Positions 1-9,819 of a DNA stretch of 64,000 nt are shown piece by piece. Within the stretch, counting starts at the first letter, position 1; the number at the start of each line of letters is the position of its first letter. The stretch is from Prorocentrum cordatum. Lineage: Eukaryota; Sar; Dinophyceae; Prorocentrales; Prorocentraceae. The notes below the pieces were generated by a model. That model had not been told where the DNA came from. It saw only the letters and a program-made list of their open reading frames with translations, and made no database searches. The position numbers were made by a program, and so were the translations under genes. Location: the NCBI GenBank assembly GCA_963575745.1, contig CAUYUJ010012536.1:75001-139000 (forward strand), in the 5' to 3' direction.

Positions 1-1240
1 AATCGTGAGTATCGTCTTCGGTGGAGCTCCTTGTGGGGTGGGGGCGAAATGGGTGAGGGGCGTGCCAAAGTGGGATGGCGGCGGCACGCGGGCGATGCCA
101 CTGGGGCCTTCGGTTGAGCACTCTATGCGGCCACGAAATGTGACAGGAGCGCGCAAACATGGAATTGGAACTGCATGCGGACCCTGCCACTGGGGCATTC
201 GGTGGAGCACCGTATGGGGCCACGAAACGTAGGAGGGGTGCACCGGAAGTGGAGGTGGTACCGCATGCGGACCCTGCCGCTGGGGCCTTCGGTGGAGTAC
301 CCTGTCGGGCCACGAAGCGTGAGAGGTGCGCGGAAATAGAGGTGGCACCGCATGCGGACCCTGCCACTGGAGCCTTCGGTGGAGCACACCATTGGGCCAC
401 GAAACGTGTGAGGGGCGCGCCGAAATGGAAGGGGAACTGCATGCGGACCCTGCCACTGGGGCATTCGGTGGAGCACCGTATGGGGCCACGAAACGTAGGA
501 GGTGTGCACCGGAATGGAGGTGGAACTGCATGCGGACCCTGCCACTTGGGCATTCAGTGGAGCACCCTATGCGGCCGCAAACGTGTGAGCGGTGCGCGGA
601 AATGGAGGTGCAACTGCCTGCGGACCCTGCCACAAGGGCCTTCGTTAGACCCCCCTATGGGGCAACGAAACGCGTGAGAGGAGCGCGGAAATGGAGGTGG
701 AACTGCATGCAGGCCCTGCCGCTGGAGCCTTCGGTGGAGCACCACGGTGTGAGGGGTGCGCGAAAATGAAGGTGGAACTGCATGCGGACCCTGCCACTGG
801 GGCCTTTGGTGGAGCACCCTGTCGGGCCACGAAACGTGTGAGGGGTGTGCCGACATGGGTTGGAACTGCATTCGGACCCTGCCACTGGAGCCTTCGGTGA
901 AGCACACCGTTGGGCCACGAAACGAGGGGCCCGCCGAAATGGAAGGGGAACTGCATGCGGACCCTGCCACTGGGGCATTCGGTGGAGCACCGTATGGGGC
1001 CACGAAACGAAGGAGGGGTGCACCGGAAGTTGAGGTGGCACCGCATGCGGACCCTGCCGCTTGGGCCTTCGGTGGAGCACCCTATGGGGCCGCGAAACGT
1101 GTGAGGGGTGTGCCGGCATGAGGGTGGAACTGCATGCGGACCCTGCCACTGGGGCCTTCGGTGGAGCACCCTGTGGGGTGGAACTGCATGCGGACCCTGC
1201 CACTGGGGCCTTCGTTGGAGCACAGTCTGGAGGGCATGCG
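1..1240. repeat. 89-bp tandem repeat array, locus 1
   Basis: About 13 degenerate copies of an 89-bp unit. Anchor motifs are CTGCATGCGGACCCTGCC, GCCTTCGGTGGAGCACC and GGGGCCACGAAACG. Successive CTGCATGCGG anchors near 435 and 524 are 89 bp apart. Some units are internally deleted (near 740 and 1170). Because 89 is not a multiple of 3, the array is open in several frames on both strands, which creates many overlapping ORFs with no sign of real coding. The left edge may lie outside the window, although positions 1-40 resemble the start of the second array at 5.5 kb. The function is unknown. Confidence 0.9.
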
Positions 1241-1343
1241 GAGGGCAGAGGCAGGGAGGGGAGGAGGGAGGAGGGGAAGGAGCAGCGGGAACGCGGGGCG
1301 CTGCCTCTTCAAAACGAGGACCCAACACCACAAGATGGTTGGG
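1235..1343. repeat. Unique tail shared by the two 89-bp arrays, copy 1
   Basis: The sequence from CATGCGGA through a GGA-rich stretch to a CCTCTTC...GACCCA..ACCACA segment matches 6792-6912, directly after the second array. The shared right flank shows that array plus tail were duplicated as one element. Confidence 0.7.
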
Positions 1344-1425
1344 AAAAAACACTCGGAAAATCGTCGCCAGACCATGTTTGACATTTTTTGAATAGTTCTC
1401 CTGCAGAGGGAAATGCCCGACTTAA
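1344..1425. mobile_element. Family B element, right half only
   Basis: Matches the right half of complete family B copies: an AAAATCGTC..CAGACCA stretch, then TTTTTTGAATAGTTCTCCTGCAGAGGG and the terminal GCCCGACTTAA. The left half is absent; the match begins directly after the array tail, so this is a truncated or recombined copy. Confidence 0.65.
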
Positions 1426-1429
1426 CACT

Positions 1430-1500
1430 ATCTCTCTCTCTCTCTCTCTCTCCCTCTCTCTCTCATTCTCTCTCGTGTTTTCTCTCTCTCTCTCTCTCTC
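1430..1500. repeat. (TC)n microsatellite
   Basis: Almost pure TC dinucleotide tract with a few interruptions. Confidence 0.95.
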
Positions 1501-1559
1501 CGCCACCGTGCCTCTGAGCACGGAGTAAGCATGTGCTCAGGTCCTTTGCATCATTCCTG

Positions 1560-2372
1560 GGGCCTCAGTCCTCAGTCCTGAAGAGTCTGGTAAGGGCCCC
1601 GACCAAATTCTCAAATCTACTGGGGCTTCCCGCGCGCCCCCTGGGCTCTGGGAAGTGTTCTCGCATGACTTTTTCGCGTCCACGATGGCCCCAAGACGGG
1701 CCACGAGGGCTCCAAACGGTCTCCAAGACTGTCCAAGAGGGCCCCGAGACGCCCAAAGTGTGGCTCAAGACGCCCAAGATGGCCTCACAACGGCCCAACA
1801 GGCCTCCAAGACGCCCCAAGACGCCTCTAATAGGCCTCCCAATCAGCAAAAATCAATGATAATCCTGAGGCGGTTGATGGATTTCCAGGTTCTCCCCTTT
1901 TCGGATTTCCGACGCTCCAAGATGGACCAAAGAGGCCCCCCAAAACACCCCAAACGGCCAAAGAGGCATCCATGAGGATCCCAAAACAGCTGAAGTTCAG
2001 AGCGCACCAAGACAAACCAAAAGGCGCCCAAGACGGGCCAAGAAGGCCCCCAGACGGCCCCCAAAGAGGCCTAAAGGGGATCACGAACCGAACATCCGAG
2101 CCCTCCGCCCCAAAGAGGCCCCCAGGAGGCCCCAAGAGGCGCCCAAGAGGCGCCAAGAGGCCCGTACGCAACTCGTAAGAGGCCCCCAAGAGGCCCCACG
2201 AGGCTCCAAAGAGGCCAAAAGCAGCCCCCGAAACAACCACCAAGAAGCCTCCAAACTGACTCCCAAAGACCCCCGAGAGACCCCCCCACGAGATCCCAAC
2301 ATACATCCAATACGCTTCATACCCACAGACCAGGCGCGATGGCGGGATGGGCCGAAGGCCATTACATTTATA
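1560..2372. repeat. Family D dispersed element, copy 1
   Basis: A roughly 800-bp unit dominated by short degenerate motifs of the type CCCAAGAGGCC / CCAAGACGGCC. It is anchored by non-repetitive stretches also found at 28.4-29.0 kb: a block at 1600-1690 (AAATCTACTGGGGC, then GCGCGCCCC), CGCTCCAAGATGG near 1915, GGATCACGAACCGAACAT near 2078, and GATGGCGGGATGGGCC near 2338. The motif keeps every frame open and encodes Gly/Leu/Trp-rich or Lys/Pro-rich strings on opposite strands. I see no gene in it. Confidence 0.7.
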
Positions 2373-2396
2373 CATGTGTATCTATATTACTTACAT

Positions 2397-2580
2397 TTGT
2401 GCGTCACTCTCTCTATCACTTATCCTCCCTCTCTCTTCCCTCCCTGTCAGCCAGATGATGTCCCTTTTTTCTACAGCCTCGCTTCGTTTCTCTTTCTCTG
2501 TCTCTTTCTCTTTCTCTTGTTTTTTCTCTCTCTCTCTCTCTCTCTTTTTTTTTTCTCTCTCTCTCTCTCTCTTTCTCCAA
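2397..2580. repeat. CT-rich low-complexity tract
   Basis: Interrupted (CT)n, purest at 2527-2577. The long ORFs across it are compositional. Confidence 0.9.
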
Positions 2581-2784
2581 AAAGGCAGCGTCGACGACGA
2601 CACCGCTGGACGCTACCTTCGACGTCGCCCCCCCTCTCCAGCTTCCAACATAGGCCAACCAGAGGTCCGGACGCCTTCCAAGGACCAGCGCTTCATTCGA
2701 TTGTGTTTTGCCCACATCCTAGAAGGATTCCTTGTTTCCTATGGACTCCCCGCGCAGGAACAGGAACCCTTCCACATCATCATC

Positions 2785-3165
2785 TTCATCATCATCACCA
2801 TCATCAGCACCATCATCATGAACAAAATGTCCACGTTCACCACCACCACCATATCACCATCACCATCATCATCACAATCACCACAATCAGCATCATTACC
2901 ATCAGATGTCATCCCAATGGAGTATCATCGTCATCATCATCATCATAGTGATCATCAACATCGCAATCCTTGTCATCATTCATCATCCCGTCATGAGCAT
3001 CGACCATCATCACAATCAACCACTCACCTTGTCAATCAGTCACATTCACACTTCTCGCACTCACCCATCATGTCAGGACCCTATTATTGCCACCGGTCAT
3101 CGTTATCATCGTCGTCATCATCACCCTCGCAAACCACCATTGTCGTGACGATCGCCATCCCACCA
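2785..3165. repeat. (CAT/ATC)n microsatellite region
   Basis: Imperfect ATC/CAT triplets that translate to poly-His, poly-Ile or poly-Ser in the three frames. No coding signal beyond the repeat. Confidence 0.9.
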
Positions 3166-3179
3166 TGATTATCGAGCAA

Positions 3180-4560
3180 GAAGGCGCCTCGACTGTGAGC
3201 GAAAACTCAAACGAGAGCCTCGTCTGTGAGTGATTTGCGAGGATGCCTGATGCAGGGCCCCCCCCTGGACACCCCGCCTCCATGTTTTAATCCGTCGCGG
3301 GTCATCGGAAACCTGCATCTGTCATCACTTTTGGGCTGCGGAGGAATGACTATGGAGGGAGTCTCAAGCGGGAGCGTCGTCCGTGAGCGAAAAACAACTG
3401 TCAAACGGGAGCGCCCCTCCCTATGGGGCCCGCCGGTCATGTTAGCAATCCGAACGGGTCACCCCCAAACCTGTAACTGTTGTCACTGTTGGACCCCCCT
3501 GGCCTGAGTCAAGGAAGTCTCATACGGGAGCCTCGTCTGTGAGAGAATCCCAGAAAAGTCTACGGCGGGAGCTCCCTCCGTATGGGGCCCGCAGCTCATG
3601 TTCTTAATCCGAGCGGGTCATCCGCAAACTTGTAAGTTTAATTACTGTTTGGATCTTCCGGGCTCAACATGGAGGAAATATGACTTGAGAGCATCGTCGA
3701 TGATTAAATTGCGTGGACTTTTCACGCGGGAACCCCCTCCCCATGGGGCCCGCGAGTTCTGTAGTAATCCGAACGGGTCGCCCAAACACTTGTACATGTC
3801 ATCACGTTTGGGCCCCTGATGCCTGAATATGAAGGACATTTCGAGCGGGAGCCTCGTCTGTGAGTGAAACGCGACAGACTCTCAGCTGGGAGCCCCGTCC
3901 ATGTTGGGCCTGCAGCTCATGTTAGTAATCCGAGCGGGTCATCCAGAAAATTGTGACTGTCGTCACACTTGGGCTCCGGAACCATGAGTATGAGAGGAGG
4001 TCGCGAAAGGAAGTCTCCTCTGTGAGCGGATAGCAAGGAAATCTCAAGCAGGAGCCCCCTCCGCATGGGGCCCGCAGCTCGCGTTCGTAACCCAAGCGGG
4101 CCATCCTCAAGCATGTGACAATAATCACTTCTGGGCCAGCCAGGACTGAATATAAGGAAATATGAAACGGGAACCTCGTCGATGAATGGATTTCGAACAA
4201 TCTCGGCGTGGGAGCCCCATCCCTATGGGGCCCGGGAGGAAATCTCAAGCAGCAGCCTCGTCTATGAGCGAATTTCATGAAGTGTCAGGCGAAGGCCCCC
4301 TCCCTATGGGGCCCGCATCTCACGTTAGCAATCTCAACGAATAATCCACGAGCTTGTAAGCGTCATCATCTTGGGGTTCCCGAGGATTGAATATGGAAGA
4401 TTTGTCGACCGGGAGCCTCGTCGGGGAGTGGATCGCGGGGGCGTTTCCCGCTGCGCTCGGGGAAGGTCGCCCGTGTGTTGGGAGCTCGACTCTCAGCTGG
4501 CCTGCCACTGACCCTCGCGGGCCACGCCTCCCTTTGGGGCTCGCACCTCACGTTGGCAAT
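3180..4560. repeat. Satellite with ~160-bp unit
   Basis: About eight tandem units recognised by CGGGAGCCTCGTCTGTGAG, a TATGGGGCCCGCAGCTCATG block and an AATCCGAGCGGGTCATCC block. The ATGGGGCCCG anchors lie at 3423, 3582, 3743, 3901 (diverged), 4065, 4225 and 4304, so the spacing is 158-164 bp with one half-length step of about 80 bp. The final diverged unit ends near 4560, where gene-like sequence begins. I do not recognise the satellite. Confidence 0.85.
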
Positions 4561-4571
4561 CTGGGTGTTGT

Positions 4572-4988
4572 ATGCTGAGCTGGCGGTCGGCAAAATCGTT
4601 ACTGCCGCAACTTTTTGGAGCACTGGCCGCCGGCGCCCCTGCGAAGGCGCTCGAAGAGTTCGACCAGAGAGCGATGAACTCCAGGGATGAGGCGGAGCAG
4701 CTCGCGGCAGAGCTGCACTTCAAGCTGACTCCCGCCTGCGTGCGGCCGCGATTAGCTCAAGACCTCGTGGTCGTCCCAACGGCTGGCTCCAGCGCCCCAG
4801 CGGCTCGCGGGGTTGTCGCAACGGCCTCGCCCACGGAGCTGCCCCAACGGCTTCGCGATCTGGCCATCGGAAAACGCGCCCATGCCGCTCGTGGCCACAT
4901 CGTCACCAAGGAAAATCGACTTGCCCTGTCCAGGAACCCGAGGAGGTGCATGCGCAGAACAGGCAGGAGGATGAGAGCGGGAGGATGA
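4572..4988 (+). CDS. Hypothetical ORF (139 codons), possible exon
   Basis: An open frame between a satellite and a GGA microsatellite. Unlike most ORFs here, its first ~100 residues are not low-complexity; they carry an amphipathic stretch (AKALEEFDQRAMNSRDEAEQ, near residues 22-41) typical of helical protein. The C-terminal residues become Arg-rich as the frame enters the GGA tract, so the true end is probably earlier, at an exon boundary. The start is only the first ATG. No domain is recognised. It may be one exon of a split gene or a fossil. Confidence 0.25.
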   Translation: MLSWRSAKSLLPQLFGALAAGAPAKALEEFDQRAMNSRDEAEQLAAELHFKLTPACVRPRLAQDLVVVPTAGSSAPAARGVVATASPTELPQRLRDLAIGKRAHAARGHIVTKENRLALSRNPRRCMRRTGRRMRAGG

Positions 4989-4989
4989 A

Positions 4990-5350
4990 TAGGATGCCGA
5001 GGAGGAGGAGGAGGAGGAGGAGGAGGAGGAAGAGGAAAAGGGGGAGGAGGATGAGGAGGAGGAGGAGGAGGAGGTGGAGGAGGAGGAGGAGACCGGGAGG
5101 AAAGAGGAAGAAGAGAAGGAACGAGAAAGGAGGAGGAGGAGGAAGGACGGGGAGGAGGAGGAGGAGGAGGAGGAGGAGGAGGAGGAGGAGGTGGAAAGAG
5201 GATGAGGAGTAAGTGTACAAGGAAGAGGAAAAGAAAGAGGAGGAGGAGGAGGAGGAGGAGAAGGAAGAGGAAGAGGAGGAGGAGGGGAGGACGAGAAGGA
5301 GCGGAGACGGAGGGCGAAGATGACGAGGAGGAGGAGGAGGCGCAACAGAA
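4990..5350. repeat. (GGA)n microsatellite
   Basis: Long GGA/GAA purine tract with occasional ATG and ACG interruptions. ORFs across it encode poly-Arg or poly-Glu (poly-Ser/Leu/Pro on the other strand). Confidence 0.95.
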
Positions 5351-5539
5351 TGCGGGAGGAGAGTCTCAGCCAAGGCGAGTGCGAACTAACGAGGAGCACA
5401 TTGAATCAATTCTCGTGCGGGGTCCTACCGTCGGAATGACACAATCCTGTGAGGGACCAGGAACTCCGAAAATGATCCAAATTATCCGGGCGAAGGACCC
5501 AAGCATATGCAGCTGTCTACCGCAGTTGTGATAATCTCC

Positions 5540-6790
5540 TTCGGTGGAGCTCCCTAGCCGCATGCGAACGCAGCCACTGCAGCCTTCGGTGGAGCTTCCC
5601 ATGGGGCCACGAATCGAGTGAGGGGTGTGCCGAGATGGGGGTGGAAGCGCATGCGAACGCAGCAACGAGGGCTTTCGGTGGAGCTCCATCTGCGGCCACG
5701 AAACGTGTGCGGGGTGTGCCGACATCGGGGTGGAACCGCATGCGAACGCAGCCACGGGGGCCTTCGGTGAAGCCTCTATGGTGCCACGAAGCGTGTGAAT
5801 GGCGTGCCGAAGTAAGAGGTGAACCCGCATGCGAACGCAGCCACTGTAGCCTTCGGTGGAGCTCCCGATGAGCCCACGAAACGTGTGAGGGGTGTGCCGA
5901 GATGTGGTTGGAACTGCATGCGAACGAAGCCACTGGGGACTTGAGTGGAGCTGATAAACGTGTGAGGGGTGTACCGAAATCGGGCTGGAACCGCCTGCGA
6001 ACGCAGCCACTGGGGCATTCGGTGGAGCTCCCTATGGTGCCACGAATCGTGTGCGGAGTGCGCCGACATCGGGATGGAACCACATGCGAACGCAGCCGCT
6101 CTGGCCTTCAGTGGAGCTTCCCAAGGGGCCACGAAACGGGTGAGGGGTGTGCCGAAATCAGGGTGGAACCGCATGCGAACGCAGCCACTGGGGCCTTCGG
6201 TGGAGCTCCCTATAGGGCGACAAAACGTGTGAGGGGTGTGCCGAGATGGGGGTGGAAGCGCATGCGGCGAACGCCGCAGCCACGAGGCCTTCGATGGAGC
6301 TCCCCATGGGGCCACGAGACGTGTGAGGGGTGTGCCGGAATGGGGGTGGAACCGCATGCGAACGCAGCCACTAAGGCCTTCGGTGGAGCTCCCCATGGGG
6401 CTACGAATCGAGAGAGGGGTGTGCCGAAATCGGGGTGGAACCGCATGCGAACTCAGCCACGGAGGCCTTCGGTGGAGCTCCCCATGGGGCCACGAGACGT
6501 GTGAGGGGTGTGCCGGAATGGGGGTGGAACCGCATGCGAACGCAGCCACTGCAGCCTTCGGTGGAGCTCCCCATGGGGCCACGAGACGTGTGAGGGGTGT
6601 GCCGAAATGGGGGTGGAACCGCATGCGAACGCAGCCACTGCAGCCTTCGGTGGAGCTTCCCAAGGGGCCACGAATCGAGTGAGGGGTGTGCCGGAATGGG
6701 GGTGGAACCGCATGCGAACGCAGCCACTGCAGCCTTCGGTGGAGCTCCCGATGGGGCCATGAAGCGTGTGAGAGGTGCGCCGAATGGTTG
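5540..6790. repeat. 89-bp tandem repeat array, locus 2
   Basis: About 14 units of the same family as locus 1 but a distinct subfamily. It has CCGCATGCGAACGCAGCC where locus 1 has CTGCATGCGGACCCTGCC, and GGAGCTCCCCATGGGG where locus 1 has GGAGCACCCTATGGGG. ACCGCATGCG anchors at 6351, 6440, 6529, 6618 and 6707 are exactly 89 bp apart, so this array is more homogeneous. It starts at TCCTTCGGTGGAGCTCCCT near 5540. The 5355-5540 spacer to its left contains nothing I recognise. Confidence 0.92.
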
Positions 6791-6791
6791 A

Positions 6792-6912
6792 CATGCGGAA
6801 AGCAGAGGCAGGGGTGGGAGGAGGGAGGAGGGGGAGGAGGAGGGGCAGCGGGAGTGAGACGCGGGGCGCGGCCTCTTCCAACCCAGGACCCATCACCACA
6901 ACACGGTCGGGA
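6792..6912. repeat. Unique tail shared by the two 89-bp arrays, copy 2
   Basis: Homologous to 1235-1343: ACATGCGGAAAGCAGAGGCAGG, a GGA-rich stretch, GCGGGGCGCGGCCTCTTC, then GACCCATCACCACAACACGG. It marks the right boundary of the duplicated array element. Confidence 0.7.
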
Positions 6913-7560
6913 CACACGTTCACGCTTGCATTCGACAACAAAAATAACTGCAAAGGCTCACAACACCATGGGAGGGGAGCGCGCGGGAGCCCGACGGCCA
7001 TCTGCGAGGGGGCCGGCAGCGTTGGCTGCTGCTGCTGCGGCACCAGCCCGAGCTGAACGGCCGCTGCGGACTGGGGCGGAGGCGGCCGCGGCGGCGACGA
7101 CGACGGCAGGAGCCCGCACCGACGGCGTCCACGGCGGCGTCAACGCCAACGGCGAGGGGGGCGGGGGGAGAGGAGGGAAGGGGGGGGAACACCGAGAGAG
7201 GACTGTACGAATCTGCCTCCCCTCAGGGTTGGAGGGCGCCCGGGAGGGGCACGGCGAGAGCAGCTTGCAGACCGTGGGCCGCACCGCCAGGGCGCCCTGC
7301 CGAGGTTGGCGTGGGCCCAGGGATGCCAATCCTATGGGCGGCTGCCAGCCTGATGGCGTCATTGGCAGCCACGGTCGGCCCTCCACAGGAGGGGTCGGGC
7401 CCCCAAGGCCCCGGGGGGCGCGCGTGTAGCAACACGGGGGATGGGGGGGGGGGCAAGGGAGGGAGAATGACGAGGAGGAGGGGATGAGCAAGAGGGGGGG
7501 GGAGGATGGGGGAGGCGGGAATGGCACACCAGGGAGGAGGAGGACGACGACTGGGGAAGA
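6913..7560. other. GC-rich stretch without a supported gene
   Basis: Both strands stay open for long distances because of GC, GCG and GGA bias (for example 6958-7770 minus). The translations are Ala/Arg/Pro/Ser-rich without a recognisable domain. Confidence 0.5.
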
Positions 7561-7566
7561 GTCTAG

Positions 7567-7742
7567 AAGAGGAAGAAGGAAACTCGCCAAAGACACAAAG
7601 TTTGGCGCTCCGCGCGGATTTCTTGGATCCGCGCTGGCCCCCCTCCCTGGCGTGCGGAGCGCGCCAGGGACTGCGCGGATCCAAGAAGCCCGCACGGAGC
7701 ACCAACAGTTTATGTCTATGGAGCTGTTTCTTCTTCGAGAGG
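7567..7742. mobile_element. Family A hairpin element (introner-type), copy 1
   Basis: The left arm (GGAAACTCGCC...TTTGGCGCTCCGCGCGGA) pairs with the right arm (...CGCACGGAGCACCAACAG..GTTTCTTCTTCGAG). The central TTCTTGGATCCGCGCTGG / GCGCGGATCCAAGAAGCCC stem is intact. One internal hairpin (CCCTGGCG..CGCGCCAGGG) is retained and the second is lost. It belongs to the same family as two introns of the beta-propeller gene at 62.3 and 62.7 kb. I could not identify flanking exons here. Confidence 0.75.
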
Positions 7743-8145
7743 CGGGGGTGCACAAGACCCCCTCGAGCAAGACACCCCTCGGCGAGAAAGCGGCTCAATC
7801 TACCGGACCCGGCGGGCGCAGGCCTGCGACCGCGTGCGGCCGCACCGCTCCCTCGAGAGCAGGGTCGCAGATCGGCCAGGCTGGGTGGGGTTTCTGTCAA
7901 CCTACGATGAGGGGCAACGATAAGGGGGGTGACTGGCACAGGGGGATTGCATCGACCTGGCATCGGCGACACATTGCCGATAGATCAGCGATAGGCCTCC
8001 GATAGCGAATCCGCAGCTTCCTGTGCAGGTCGGGACTATCGGGACCGTGTCTGCGATCAATGGGCGATTGGGGGTCGATGCGTCCCCCCCTACGCCTATC
8101 CCCCCCTTTCGTTGCCCCTGATACGAAAAAGCCGGATCCAGACCA
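7743..8145. other. No recognisable feature
   Basis: GC-rich single-copy sequence between a family A and a family B element. A segment at 7955-8010 carries repeated CGATAG/GATAGG and CGGCGA words. No gene is supported. Confidence 0.4.
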
Positions 8146-8309
8146 CATGTCGGGCATGTCCTCCTACAGGCGGATCTTGGGAGACAGATCAAAAATAGTC
8201 AGAGCAGATCCCAGAAGACTCAAGCATGGTGGAAACATCGCCCCCAGACTGCCGTTTCACCATCTTGGAACACCCTCCTCCTGCAGAGAGGGACGCCGCC
8301 CGACTCAAA
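8146..8309. mobile_element. Family B element, copy 2
   Basis: Begins ATGTCGGGCATGTCCTCCTACAGG and ends CTCCTGCAG..AGGGACGCCGCCCGACTCAA, i.e. diverged terminal inverted repeats about 164 bp apart. The interior carries the family landmark CGCCCCCAGACTG..., equivalent to CGTCCTCAGACTA in other copies. Confidence 0.75.
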
Positions 8310-8333
8310 TCCAGACCGAGAGCCCCACCCGTC

Positions 8334-8480
8334 GGGAGGAGGGAGGAGGGAGGACACGTCGTGTCCTCCCCCCTCCCTCCTCCCGATCCTCGTTGGGCCT
8401 TCGCCAGGGGATCCCTCGCTTTCTTCGCCGTCGTCGTTTTCGCCGTCGTCGCCGCCGACGACGACGGAAACGACGACGAC
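8334..8480. repeat. Two adjacent long palindromes
   Basis: At 8334-8385 a run of GGGAGGA units leads to GGACACG, immediately mirrored by CGTGTCC and TCCCTCC units: a near-perfect ~25-bp-arm hairpin. At 8427-8480 CGTCGTCGTTTTCGCC..GTCGTCG is mirrored by CGACGACGACGG..AAACGACGACG. Both could extrude as cruciforms. Confidence 0.7.
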
Positions 8481-8929
8481 GACGACGAACGAGACGACGG
8501 CTCCCCTGCCCAAGGCAGGCCCGGGACCTGCCGGCACGCTTCCTGCAGGGCCACCCTCTGGCCGGGGGGGGGGGGGCTCTCCCTGCTGCGGGTTGGCCCC
8601 CCGCGGGGGGCCGCGGGAGGGCACGCCGGAGGCGCCGCCCCCCCCCCACGGCAGAGAAGGAAGGCGAGCAGAGGGCGAGAGGGAAAGGCGGGGGGAAAAG
8701 GCGCAAGAGGACGAGGAGGAGGAGGAACGAGGACGGAAGAGAGAGAGGAGAACAAGACACCGAAAAGTAACATGTTCGTGGCCATCTCAAGAAAGTCCCT
8801 CCAGGCTCTCCAGGGAGGATGACACCCGGGCAGTCGGGCGCCAAGCAGGAAAGTCTCCCCAAGCACGAAAAGCCCACGCATGCGCACTCGACTCGTATCA
8901 GAAGGAGGCGCGACAGGGGTGCAGCAAAG

Positions 8930-9057
8930 GGCCTTGGAAGGAGAGCGCGGCCAACGAAAGTGGCCAACGAAAGTGGCCAAGGCTGGACCGAGGAGGCAAA
9001 GATGAAAGGGTACCCTTGGGAAGGCTGCGCATCCTTACCATGCGGGTCGACTGTACA
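8930..9057 (+). CDS. Exon fragment homologous to exons at 48.7-49.0 kb
   Basis: The frame reads SGQGWTEEAKMKGYPWEG (about 8975-9027), then CASLPCGS, up to a family B element at 9058. The same peptide pattern (SSQGWSKKARMQGYPWEG) is obtained at 48.7-49.0 kb only after removing a family A element. Over 53 nt the two differ at 11 positions with no gap, and most differences keep similar residues. No domain is recognised. This may be an exon of a paralogous gene or a fossil. The true 5' limit is unknown; a 14-bp tandem duplication (AACGAAAGTGGCCA) lies just upstream, near 8954-8981. Confidence 0.4.
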
Positions 9058-9220
9058 CTTAGGTCGGGCCTGTCCCCCTACAGGGGGATTTTGACCGAAA
9101 AATAAAAATGTGGTAAAACAAATTCCCAAATGATGAAACCTACTGGAAAAATTGTCCCCTGACCATTTTTTGACTATGAAGGAATTTCCCCCCTGTAGAA
9201 GAATATTCCCCCTGTAGAGA
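9058..9220. mobile_element. Family B element, copy 3 (right terminus missing)
   Basis: Left end CTTAGGTCGGGCCTGTCCCC; the interior AT-rich region and landmark TTGTCCCCTGACCA are present. The right end stops at CCCCCTGTAGAG and runs straight into a half family A element. Confidence 0.75.
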
Positions 9221-9221
9221 A

Positions 9222-9318
9222 TCGACGCCGGAGGCGCCGCCAGGGAGGCCCAGCGCAGATCCAAGAAGTCCGCGCGGCGCGACAAAAAATCATGTTTGTG
9301 GCGTTGGTTTTCTTCGAT
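9222..9318. mobile_element. Family A element, right half only
   Basis: Carries one small hairpin (CGCCGGAGGCG) and the right arm CAGCGCAGATCCAAGAAGTCCGCGCGG...TTTTCTTCGATTCTG. The left arm has been replaced by the truncated end of a family B element, so A and B are fused here. Confidence 0.7.
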
Positions 9319-9399
9319 TCTGAGGAGGCCCGCCCCCTCTGCATGCCCCCCTGGGTGATGCGCCTGTCTTCTTCCACGACAACAACCACCATGAGTTGG

Positions 9400-9470
9400 C
9401 GGGGGAAGGAGGAGGAGGAGGAGGAGGAGGAGGAGGAGGAGGAGGAGGAGGAGGAGGAGGACCCCCTCCC
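9400..9470. repeat. (GGA)n microsatellite
   Basis: Pure GGA/GAG triplet tract of about 50 bp, with impure flanks. Confidence 0.9.
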
Positions 9471-9639
9471 CCTCCAACTTATGGTGGTGGTGGTGGGAAG
9501 CAGGCCCATCACTGGGGTCGCCGCCGATCTTCCCCGAGCCGAGGCACCTCGGCCCCCTTTCCGCGTCGAAGCTCCTCGGCCGTCCTCGCCCAGAAGGGGG
9601 GTCCGCGGGCGCCGCGGCCTCCTCCGAGCTCTCTGCAGG

Positions 9640-9785
9640 GGCTCTCAGGCTTCGCGCTCCGCGCTGCGCGAAGCGCGAAGTGCGAATGACTTCGCGCTCT
9701 CGCGCCGCCTCCCAGGGGGGAAAAGGATGAGGAGAAATCGGAGCCGAACCGCGAAGCGCGAAGCGCGAGTAACTTCGCGCCCTCG
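9640..9785. repeat. CTTCGCGC / GCGAAGCGCGAAG inverted repeats
   Basis: Two short hairpins, at about 9651-9683 and 9755-9780, are built from CTTCGCGC and GCGCGAAG words. They may be remnants of an inverted-repeat element related in style to family A. Confidence 0.45.
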
Positions 9786-9819
9786 ATGGCGCCCTTGTTT
9801 CTGGGGCGCTCTGGGAGCA

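Noticed and set aside
1-1352. Overlapping Arg/Trp/His-rich ORFs of 100-235 codons on both strands
   Set aside because: They follow from the 89-bp tandem unit, whose period shifts frame at every copy. No frame is favoured.
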